From the NCBI RefSeq assembly GCF_001905905.1, contig NZ_LIVT01000001.1, forward strand, positions 913,952-977,951: 64,000 nt of DNA, read 5' to 3'. The position numbers and the translations under genes are program-made. The DNA is from Streptomyces sp. CB02366. GTDB lineage: Bacteria > Actinomycetota > Actinomycetes > Streptomycetales > Streptomycetaceae. The notes beneath the pieces are model-generated. The model saw only the letters and a list, made by a program, of their open reading frames with translations, was not told where the DNA came from and did no database searches. Positions 57,313-64,000 of this stretch are shown one piece after another (within the stretch, counting starts at the first letter, position 1; every line of letters begins with the position of its first letter).

Positions 57313-58919
57313 TTGGCGGCCTCCACCTCGGGCTGGGGGTCCTTCTTCTGTACGTCGGACATGGTGTGCTCCACCGCCGGGTTCACGACCTCGGTGAGCG
57401 GCTTCGGGAAGACGCCGAGGAAGATCAGCACGACGATCAGCGGCACCGCGACCGCCAGCTCCCGGGCCTTGAGGTCCGGCATGGACCGGACCGACTCCTG
57501 GACCGGACCGGTCATCGTGCGCTGGTAGAGGACCAGGACGTAGAGCGCGGCGAGCACGATGCCGGAGGTGGCGACGACGCCGGCCACCGGGTACGCGCTG
57601 AACGTGCCGACCAGGACCAGGAACTCGCTGACGAACGGGGCGAGTCCGGGCAGCGACAGGGTGGCGAGCCCGCCGATGAGGAACGTCCCGGCCAGCACGG
57701 GGGCCACCTTCTGCACCCCGCCGTAGTCCGCGATGAGCCGCGAGCCGCGCCGGGTGATGAGGAAGCCGGCGACCAGCAGCAGCGCGGCCGTCGAGATGCC
57801 GTGGTTGACCATGTAGAGCGTGGCGCCCGACTGCCCCTGGCTGGTCATCGCGAAGATGCCCAGGATGATGAAGCCGAAGTGCGAGATCGAGGCGTAGGCG
57901 ATGAGCCGCTTGATGTCGCGCTGGCCGACCGCCAGGAGCGCTCCGTACACGATGGAGATCAGCGCCAGGGTGATGACCACCGGCGTCGCCCACTTGCTGG
58001 CCTCCGGGAAGAGCCCGAGGCAGAAGCGGAGCATCGCGAACGTGCCGACCTTGTCGACGATCGCGGTGATCAGCACGGCGACCGGGGCGGTCGCCTCGCC
58101 CATCGCGTTGGGGAGCCAGGTGTGCAGCGGCCACAGCGGGGCCTTCACCGCGAACGCGAAGAAGAACCCGAGGAACAGCCACCGCTCGGTGCTGGTCGCC
58201 ATCTCCAGGGAGCCGTCGGCGCGGGCCTGCGCGATCTCGGAGAGCGAGAAGCTGCCCGCGACCACGTAGAGGCCGATGACGGCGGCCAGCATGATCAGGC
58301 CGCCGGCCAGGTTGTAGAGGAGGAACTTGACCGCCGCGTACGAGCGCTGGGTGGCGGCGCTCTCGTCGGTGCCCGCGTGGGCCCGGTCGCCGAAGCCGCC
58401 GATGAGGAAGTACATCGGGATGAGCATGGCTTCGAAGAGGATGTAGAAGAGGAAGACGTCGGTGGCGACGAACGACAGGATCACCATGGCCTCGACCATG
58501 AGGATCAGGGCGAAGAAGCCCTGCGTCGGACGCCATCGATACGGCTTCGTCTCGTTGGGGTATCCCCTGCTCGAACGGGGCTGAGAGCTTGGGGACGGGT
58601 CGGCGTCGTGCCAGGCGGCCACGATGACGAACGGGATCAGCAGCGCGGTGAGGCCGAGGAGCGCCACCCCAATGCCGTCCACGCCCAGTTCGTAGCGGAC
58701 GCCGAAGTCCGCGATCCAGGCGCGGGACTCGGTGAGCTGGTAGCGGTCGCCGCCCGGTTCGAAGCGGAGGAAGACGACGGCCGCCAGGACGAGCGTGCCG
58801 AGCGAGAAGATCAGCGCGAGCCATTTGGCCGCGGTGCTCCGCGCGGCGGGGACGGCGGCGGTGGCGATCGCGCCGATCGCCGGGAGCGCCGCCGTCGCGG
58901 TCAGGAGGGGAAAGGACAT
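57309..58919 (-). CDS. nuoM: NADH-quinone oxidoreductase subunit M
   Basis: A 536-residue, 14-helix proton-pumping subunit. LFYILFEAMLIPMYFLIG, FFFAFAVKAPLWPLHTWLP (Lys and His of the channel), and QRDIKRLIAYASISHFGF are the family blocks. Residues 109-129 form an odd Ser/Arg/Pro-rich hydrophilic insert in the loop after the third helix, encoded by a Streptomyces REP-like sequence (see findings); the frame is intact. It is close to NuoL (4-base gap) and overlaps nuoN. Confidence 0.95.
   Translation of the reverse strand: MSFPLLTATAALPAIGAIATAAVPAARSTAAKWLALIFSLGTLVLAAVVFLRFEPGGDRYQLTESRAWIADFGVRYELGVDGIGVALLGLTALLIPFVIVAAWHDADPSPSSQPRSSRGYPNETKPYRWRPTQGFFALILMVEAMVILSFVATDVFLFYILFEAMLIPMYFLIGGFGDRAHAGTDESAATQRSYAAVKFLLYNLAGGLIMLAAVIGLYVVAGSFSLSEIAQARADGSLEMATSTERWLFLGFFFAFAVKAPLWPLHTWLPNAMGEATAPVAVLITAIVDKVGTFAMLRFCLGLFPEASKWATPVVITLALISIVYGALLAVGQRDIKRLIAYASISHFGFIILGIFAMTSQGQSGATLYMVNHGISTAALLLVAGFLITRRGSRLIADYGGVQKVAPVLAGTFLIGGLATLSLPGLAPFVSEFLVLVGTFSAYPVAGVVATSGIVLAALYVLVLYQRTMTGPVQESVRSMPDLKARELAVAVPLIVVLIFLGVFPKPLTEVVNPAVEHTMSDVQKKDPQPEVEAAK
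58533..58595 (-). repeat. REP-like palindromic sequence inside nuoM
   Basis: On the leftward strand the stretch contains CCCCAAGCTCTCAGCCCCG, then TTCGAGCAGGGGATACCCC (about 58557-58595). CCCC-AA-GCTC pairs with GAGC-A-GGGG. I recognise this from memory as a motif repeated between genes in many Streptomyces. It has no reason to be in a conserved coding sequence. Confidence 0.5.
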
Positions 58920-58923
58920 GGGA

Positions 58924-60819
58924 TCAGACCGCCCTCATCAGCAGGGTCGCGGCGATGACGACCGCCGTACCGCCGAACATCGAGACCGCGTAGGTGCGGG
59001 CGTAGCCGTTCTGGAGCTTGCGCATCCGTCCGGAGAGCCCGCCGACCGAAGCGGCCGTGCCGTTGACGACGCCGTCGACCAGGGAGTGGTCCACGTAGAC
59101 CAGCGAGCGGGTGAGGTGCTCGCCGCCGCGGACCAGGACCACGTGGTTGAAGTCGTCCTGGAGGAGATCGCGGCGGGCGGCCCGGGTGAGGACCGAGCCG
59201 CGCGGGGCGACCGCCGGGACCGGCTTGCGGCCGTACATCGCCCAGGCGATCCCGACGCCGACGACCAGGGCCACGACGGTGGCGCCGGTGACGGTGGCCG
59301 CGCTCAGCGGGGAGTGCCCGTGGTCGTAGCCGGTGACCGGCTTCAGCCAGGTGATGAACCGGTCGCCGATCGCGAAGAACCCGCCCGCGAAGACCGAGCC
59401 GAAGGCCAGCACGATCATGGGGATCGTCATCGACTTCGGGGACTCGTGCGGGTGCGGCTCGCGGCCCTCGGCGTCCGGCTGCCAGCGCTTCTCGCCGAAG
59501 AACGTCATCAGCATCACGCGCGTCATGTAGAACGCGGTGATCGCGGCGCCCAGCAGGGCGACGGAGCCGAGGATCCAGCCCTCGGCGCCGCCCTTGGCGA
59601 AGGCCGCCTCGATGATCTTGTCCTTGGAGAAGAAGCCGGACAGGCCGGGGAAGCCGATGATGGCCAGGTAGCCGAGGCCGAAGGTGACGAAGGTGACCGG
59701 CATGTACGTCCGGAGGCCGCCGTACCTGCGCATGTCGACCTCGTCGTTCATGCCGTGCATGACGGAGCCCGCGCCGAGGAAGAGCCCGGCCTTGAAGAAG
59801 CCGTGCGTCACCAGGTGCATGATCGCGAAGATGTAGCCGACGGGGCCGAGGCCCGCGGCCAGGATCATGTAGCCGATCTGCGACATCGTCGAGCCGGCGA
59901 GGGCCTTCTTGATGTCGTCCTTCGCGCAACCGACGATCGCACCGAAGATCAGCGTGACCGCGCCGACGATGACGACGACCAGCTGGGCGTCCGGGGCGGC
60001 GTTGAAGATCGCGCCGGAGCGGACGATGAGGTAGACGCCGGCGGTGACCATGGTCGCGGCGTGGATGAGGGCGGAGACCGGGGTCGGGCCCTCCATCGCG
60101 TCGCCGAGCCAGGACTGCAGCGGCACCTGGGCCGACTTGCCGCAGGCGGCCAGCAGCAGCATCAGCCCGATGGCCGTCAGCTTGCCCTGGCTCGTCTCGC
60201 CCGCCGACTCCAGCACCGGCCCGAAGGCGAAGGTGCCGAAGGTGGTGAACATCAGCATGATGGCGATCGACAGGCCGACGTCGCCGACCCGGTTGACCAG
60301 GAACGCCTTCTTCGCGGCGGTGGCCGCGGTGGGCTTGTGCTGCCAGAAGCCGATGAGCAGGAACGACGCCAGACCGACGCCCTCCCACCCGACGTACAGC
60401 AGCAGGTAGTTGTCGGCGATGACCAGGATGAGCATCGCCGCGAGGAACAGGTTCAGGTAGCCGAAGAAGCGGCGCCTGCGCTCGTCGTGCTCCATGTAGC
60501 CGATGGAGTAGATGTGGATGAGCGTGCCCACACCGGTGATGAGCAGGACGAACGTCATCGACAACTGGTCGAGCTGGAAGGCGATGTCGGCCTGGAAGCC
60601 CTCCACCGGGATCCAGCTGAACAGGTGCTGGTGCAGGGCCCGGTCCTCGGCGCCCTTCCCCAGCATGTCGGTGAAGAGGATCAGTCCGACGACGAACGAG
60701 GCGGCGGCGAGGGCGGTGCCGAGCCAGTGGCCCGTCCGGTCCAGCCGGCGGCCGCCGCAGAGCAGGACCGCCGCTCCGAGCAGGGGCGCCGCGACGAGCA
60801 GCGCAATCAGGTTCTCCAC
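58924..60819 (-). CDS. nuoL: NADH-quinone oxidoreductase subunit L
   Basis: A 631-residue, largest proton-pumping subunit of complex [39 protein letters not shown] and [19 protein letters not shown] contain the channel Lys, Glu and His residues. A lateral helix region follows near the C-terminus ([23 protein letters not shown]). It is coupled to the movement of quinone. It starts with GTG, 12 bases after nuoK, and ends 4 bases before nuoM. Confidence 0.95.
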   Translation of the reverse strand: MENLIALLVAAPLLGAAVLLCGGRRLDRTGHWLGTALAAASFVVGLILFTDMLGKGAEDRALHQHLFSWIPVEGFQADIAFQLDQLSMTFVLLITGVGTLIHIYSIGYMEHDERRRRFFGYLNLFLAAMLILVIADNYLLLYVGWEGVGLASFLLIGFWQHKPTAATAAKKAFLVNRVGDVGLSIAIMLMFTTFGTFAFGPVLESAGETSQGKLTAIGLMLLLAACGKSAQVPLQSWLGDAMEGPTPVSALIHAATMVTAGVYLIVRSGAIFNAAPDAQLVVVIVGAVTLIFGAIVGCAKDDIKKALAGSTMSQIGYMILAAGLGPVGYIFAIMHLVTHGFFKAGLFLGAGSVMHGMNDEVDMRRYGGLRTYMPVTFVTFGLGYLAIIGFPGLSGFFSKDKIIEAAFAKGGAEGWILGSVALLGAAITAFYMTRVMLMTFFGEKRWQPDAEGREPHPHESPKSMTIPMIVLAFGSVFAGGFFAIGDRFITWLKPVTGYDHGHSPLSAATVTGATVVALVVGVGIAWAMYGRKPVPAVAPRGSVLTRAARRDLLQDDFNHVVLVRGGEHLTRSLVYVDHSLVDGVVNGTAASVGGLSGRMRKLQNGYARTYAVSMFGGTAVVIAATLLMRAV

Positions 60820-60831
60820 GTTTCCGACCCC

Positions 60832-61131
60832 TTACAGCTTCATCAGGCTGGCGTCGTCGACCGAGGCCGAGTGGCGGGAGCGGAACAGCGACACGATGAT
60901 CGCGAGTCCGACGACGACTTCCGCGGCGGCGACGACCATCGTGAAGAACGCGACGATCTGCCCGTCGAGGTTGCCGTGCATCCGGGAGAACGTGACGAGC
61001 GCCAGATTGCAGGCGTTGAGCATCAGCTCGACGCACATGAACACCACGATCGCGTTCCGCCGGATCAGCACCCCGGAGGCGCCGATCGCGAACAGCAGGG
61101 CCGCGAGGTAGAGGTAGTTGACCGGGTTCAC
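60832..61131 (-). CDS. nuoK: NADH-quinone oxidoreductase subunit K
   Basis: A 99-residue, three-helix subunit of the membrane arm: [21 protein letters not shown], then [20 protein letters not shown] with the two conserved glutamates (one in helix 2, one in [13 protein letters not shown]). They form part of the central proton path, next to NuoJ. A GTG start overlaps nuoJ's stop by GTGA; the stop is TAA. Confidence 0.95.
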   Translation of the reverse strand: MNPVNYLYLAALLFAIGASGVLIRRNAIVVFMCVELMLNACNLALVTFSRMHGNLDGQIVAFFTMVVAAAEVVVGLAIIVSLFRSRHSASVDDASLMKL

Positions 61132-61997
61132 TGGGCGGCCTCCGAATTCTCCGCCGCGGAGGCGGGGCCGGCCCCGCGCGCCACGGCGTCCGCGTCCTCG
61201 CGTCCGAGCCGTTCCCCGGAGCGCTGCTCCAGCGCCTTGAGGTCGGCGAGGGCTTCGCGCGAGACGTCGCGGACCTGGCCGCGCTCCCGCAGCGTCTGCA
61301 TGACGGTCAGCTCGGACGGGGTGCCGTCGGGGAGCAGACCGGGGATGTCCACCGCGTTGTGCCGGGCGTAGACGCCGGGGGCGGGGAGCGGCGGAAGGTG
61401 CTTGCCCTCGCGGACCCGCTGCTCGGCCATCTCCCGCTGGGTCCTGGCCCGCTCGGTGCGCTCGCGGTGCGTGAGCACCATCGCGCCGACGGTGGCGGTG
61501 ATCAGCAGGGCGCCGGTGATCTCGAAGGCGAAGACGTACTTGGTGAAGATGAGGTTGGCCAGGCCCTCGACGTTGCCCCCGTGCCGGGCGTTGGCGGCGC
61601 CCAGGCCGTTGAAGGTGGAGAGGGAGGCGTGGCCGATGCCGGCGATCAGCAGGACGCCGAAGCCGAGGGCGCACCCGAGGGCCATCCAGCGCTGCCCCTT
61701 CAGGGTCTCCTTGAGGGAATCCGCCGCGGTGACGCCGACGAGCATGACGACGAAGAGGAACAGCATCATGATCGCGCCGGTGTAGACGACGATCTGGACG
61801 ACGCCCAGGAAGTACGCCCCGTTGGCGAGGTAGAACACCGCGAGGACGATCATGGTGCCGGCGAGGGAGAGCGCGCTGTGCACGGCCCTCTTCAGCAGGA
61901 CCGTGGAGAGCGCGCCGATCACGGCGACGGTGCCCAGGATCCAGAACTGGACGGCCTCCCCGGTGGAGGTGGCGGTGGCTGCGGCCAGCGCGTTCAC
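61128..61997 (-). CDS. nuoJ: NADH-quinone oxidoreductase subunit J
   Basis: A 289-residue, five-helix membrane subunit. [27 protein letters not shown] is the most conserved stretch. About 100 residues longer than E. coli NuoJ: the tail from about residue 190 is hydrophilic, Arg/Glu-rich and probably cytoplasmic, as is usual in actinobacteria. Translationally coupled to nuoI and nuoK by GTGA overlaps. Confidence 0.93.
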   Translation of the reverse strand: MNALAAATATSTGEAVQFWILGTVAVIGALSTVLLKRAVHSALSLAGTMIVLAVFYLANGAYFLGVVQIVVYTGAIMMLFLFVVMLVGVTAADSLKETLKGQRWMALGCALGFGVLLIAGIGHASLSTFNGLGAANARHGGNVEGLANLIFTKYVFAFEITGALLITATVGAMVLTHRERTERARTQREMAEQRVREGKHLPPLPAPGVYARHNAVDIPGLLPDGTPSELTVMQTLRERGQVRDVSREALADLKALEQRSGERLGREDADAVARGAGPASAAENSEAAQ

Positions 61998-62692
61998 GCC
62001 TCCACCCCCTTGCCGGGGCGGGTGGCGTCGGCGGCCCGGGTGGACTCCACGGGGTCCTCGTCGAGCTTGTCCGGCTCGCCCCGGGAGACGGCCGGCTGGG
62101 GGACCGTGCCGGGGGCGGCCTCGGTGACCAGGCCCCGGTAGTAGTCCTGTTCGTCCATGCCGGGGTAGATCGCGTGCGGGCTGTCGACCATGCCTTCCTC
62201 CAGGCCCGCGAGCAGCTCGTCCTTGGTGTAGATGAGGCTCTCGCGGGTGGTGTTGGCCAGCTCGAACTCGTTCGTCATCGTCAGCGCGCGGGTGGGGCAC
62301 GCCTCGATGCACAGCCCGCACAGGATGCAGCGCGCGTAGTTGATCTGGTAGACGCGGCCGTAGCGCTCGCCCGGGGAGTAGCGCTCCTCCTCGGTGTTGT
62401 CCGCGCCCTCCACGTAGATCGCGTCGGCGGGACAGGCCCAGGCGCACAGCTCGCAGCCGACGCACTTCTCCAGGCCGTCCGGGTGGCGGTTGAGCTGGTG
62501 GCGGCCGTGGAAGCGGGGCGCCGTCACCTTCGGCGTCTCCGGATACTGCTCGGTGAGCCGCTTCTTGAACATGGCCTTGAAGGTCACGCCGAAGCCGGCC
62601 ACGGGGTTCTGGAACTTCTCCCCCGATCCCTCCGCCCGGCCCGAGGACCCAGCGGCTCCCGATGAGCCCGTGAGCTCTGGTTTCTCAGACAC
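61994..62692 (-). CDS. nuoI: NADH-quinone oxidoreductase subunit I (two [4Fe-4S] ferredoxin-like)
   Basis: A 232-residue subunit with two [4Fe-4S] motifs: Cys77, 80, 83, 87 in [12 protein letters not shown] and Cys122, 125, 128, 132 in [12 protein letters not shown]. They pass electrons towards cluster N2 and quinone. The GTG at 62692 is chosen because AAGGAGG lies 6-7 bases before it; it overlaps the nuoH end by 8 bases. The Ser/Gly-rich N-terminus and acidic C-terminal tail are typical of the actinobacterial proteins. Confidence 0.95.
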   Translation of the reverse strand: MSEKPELTGSSGAAGSSGRAEGSGEKFQNPVAGFGVTFKAMFKKRLTEQYPETPKVTAPRFHGRHQLNRHPDGLEKCVGCELCAWACPADAIYVEGADNTEEERYSPGERYGRVYQINYARCILCGLCIEACPTRALTMTNEFELANTTRESLIYTKDELLAGLEEGMVDSPHAIYPGMDEQDYYRGLVTEAAPGTVPQPAVSRGEPDKLDEDPVESTRAADATRPGKGVEA

Positions 62693-64000
62693 CGCCGGCC
62701 TCCTTTCCGTCACTCGCGTTTCCGTCACTCTGAGTATCCGGCCCACCACTGACAACGAGCTCCCGCTCGCGTCGCGGAGTGCGCCTGGGCACCGGCGGCA
62801 GGGTCTGGCCGGGCAGCGGCGGCACCGGGAACCCGCCCGCCATCGGGTCGAAGGCGGGCTCCGGTCCGGCCGCCTCGGCCTCGGTCCGGTTCTTCCGGTC
62901 GCGGAACATGTCGACGACGAAGGAGACCAGCAGGACCGCGATCACGGCCGCCCCGACGTACAGCACGATCCGGGAGAAGTCGTAGCCCTCGTTGCGCAGC
63001 GCGCGGACGGTGGCGACGAGCATCAGCCAGACCACGGAGACCGGGATGAGGACCTTCCAGCCGAGCTTCATCAGCTGGTCGTAGCGGACGCGCGGCAGGG
63101 TGCCGCGCAGCCAGATGAAGAAGAACAGCAGCAGCTGGACCTTGAGGACGAACCAGAGCATCGGCCACCAGCCCTGGTTCGCGCCCTCCCAGAAGGTGCT
63201 GACCGGGTAGGGGGCGCGCCAGCCGCCGAGGAAGAGGGTCACGGAGACCGCGGAGACGGTGACCATGTTGACGTACTCGGCGAGCATGAACATCGCGAAC
63301 TTGATCGAGGAGTACTCGGTGTTGAACCCGCCGACGAGGTCGCCCTCGGACTCCGGCATGTCGAACGGCGCGCGGTTCGTCTCCCCGACCATCGTGATGA
63401 TGTAGATGATGAAGGAGACCGGCAGCAGGACGACGAACCAGCGGTCCGCCTGCGCCTCCACGATCGCCGAGGTCGACATCGACCCGGAGTAGAGGAAGAC
63501 GGAGGCGAACGCGGCGCCCATCGCGATCTCGTAGCTGATCATCTGGGCGCAGGAGCGCAGACCGCCCAGGAGCGGGTACGTCGATCCGGAGGACCAGCCC
63601 GCCAGGACGAGTCCGTAGATGCCGACCGAGGCGACCGCGAGGATGTACAGCATCGCGATCGGCAGGTCGGTGAGCTGCATCGCCGTACGGTGGCCGAAGA
63701 TCGACACCTGGTTGTCGGCGGGGCCGAACGGGATGACCGCGATCGCCATGAACGCCGGGATCGCCGCGACGACCGGCGCCAGGACGTAGACGACCTTGTC
63801 GGCCCGCTTGACGATGAGGTCTTCCTTCAGCATCAGTTTGACGCCGTCGGCGAGCGACTGGAGCATCCCCCAGGGGCCGTTGCGGTTGGGGCCGATGCGC
63901 AGCTGCATCCAGGCGACGACCTTGCGCTCCCACACGATGGAGAACAGCACGGTCACCATCAGGAACGCGAAGCAGAAGACCGCCTTGACGACCACCAGCC
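62685..64000 (-). CDS. nuoH: NADH-quinone oxidoreductase subunit H (5' end outside window)
   Basis: The frame stays open to the window edge, so the first residues are missing; 437 visible residues. [21 protein letters not shown] is the quinone-cavity signature, followed by [36 protein letters not shown] contains the conserved Glu and Asp residues of the E-channel. The hydrophilic C-terminal tail (from about 375, Pro/Arg-rich) is usual in actinobacteria. The family expects about 20 residues before the first visible one. Confidence 0.94.
   Translation of the reverse strand, partial: LVVVKAVFCFAFLMVTVLFSIVWERKVVAWMQLRIGPNRNGPWGMLQSLADGVKLMLKEDLIVKRADKVVYVLAPVVAAIPAFMAIAVIPFGPADNQVSIFGHRTAMQLTDLPIAMLYILAVASVGIYGLVLAGWSSGSTYPLLGGLRSCAQMISYEIAMGAAFASVFLYSGSMSTSAIVEAQADRWFVVLLPVSFIIYIITMVGETNRAPFDMPESEGDLVGGFNTEYSSIKFAMFMLAEYVNMVTVSAVSVTLFLGGWRAPYPVSTFWEGANQGWWPMLWFVLKVQLLLFFFIWLRGTLPRVRYDQLMKLGWKVLIPVSVVWLMLVATVRALRNEGYDFSRIVLYVGAAVIAVLLVSFVVDMFRDRKNRTEAEAAGPEPAFDPMAGGFPVPPLPGQTLPPVPRRTPRRERELVVSGGPDTQSDGNASDGKEAGGV

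Noticed and set aside
53698..57528. A long rightward frame opposite recQ and nuoN
   Set aside because: Antisense shadow, His/Glu/Arg-rich, crosses a gene boundary and a gap.

Overview
This window is very GC-rich chromosomal DNA with many GTG starts, ATGA/GTGA gene overlaps and actinomycete-type families (DUF397, DUF5753 XRE regulators, SARP, AfsA, CGNR, SpoIIE/HATPase). It is almost certainly Streptomyces or a very close relative. Both ends are core metabolism. At the left are korA (5' end cut off) and korB of the 2-oxoacid:ferredoxin oxidoreductase. At the right is the nuoHIJKLMN part of complex I, read right to left, with nuoH cut by the window edge. From memory, kor, polyprenyl synthetase, recQ and nuo also lie near each other in S. 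coelicolor, so the middle block looks like accessory DNA set into a conserved neighbourhood.

Layout. 1-3.2 kb: korAB, a strong terminator, rarD. 3.2-13.0 kb: variable genes, namely a flavin hydroxylase, a CGNR regulator divergent from a VOC protein, small proteins, an MFS exporter with its MarR regulator (perfect 14-bp palindrome in the promoter), and an XRE/DUF397 pair whose XRE gene carries a TTA codon. 13.5-37.2 kb: a biosynthetic gene cluster. 37.5-46.3 kb: HAD phosphatase, a secreted copper LPMO under an apparent DasR site, an RTX-like secreted protein, a SpoIIE-type phosphatase divergent from a Ser/Thr kinase, a TetR regulator and a LolA-like protein. 46.5-55.5 kb: polyprenyl synthetase, CocE/NonD hydrolase, fumarylacetoacetase, GPP34 protein, VOC protein, Uma2 nuclease and RecQ.

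The cluster. The core is a tightly coupled leftward operon: AfsA-like protein, KASIII-like protein, ACP, KASII-type synthase, ketoreductase, FabH, SDR, HAD-IB phosphatase, then (after a 191-bp AT-rich gap) an MFS exporter, a flavin monooxygenase and a PPOX/F420-type reductase. It is a small dedicated fatty-acid-type assembly line with its own initiating (FabH) and extending (KASII) enzymes but no visible chain-length factor. AfsA plus a phosphatase and reductases is the enzyme set expected for a butanolide/butenolide-like product, so I suggest an acyl chain made in-cluster, joined by the AfsA protein to a phosphorylated three-carbon unit, dephosphorylated, reduced and oxidised. That product assignment is inference. 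The left wing holds a second KASIII-like protein, which shares Cys114/His298/Asp303 with the first, a crotonase, an SDR, a hotdog thioesterase, two tandem aldo/keto reductases (the second lacking the catalytic Tyr), an isochorismatase-like protein lacking the nucleophilic Cys, an alpha/beta hydrolase, a MarR regulator and a large SARP-NB-ARC-TPR activator followed by an MHS-family transporter.

Mobile or repeat DNA: two copies of one inverted-repeat element (75 bp and 181 bp) lie at 8494-8568 and 14359-14539. The first supplies the stop codon of the MFS gene. A REP-like sequence appears to be inserted in frame inside nuoM. No rRNA, tRNA, CRISPR array or transposase gene was seen.
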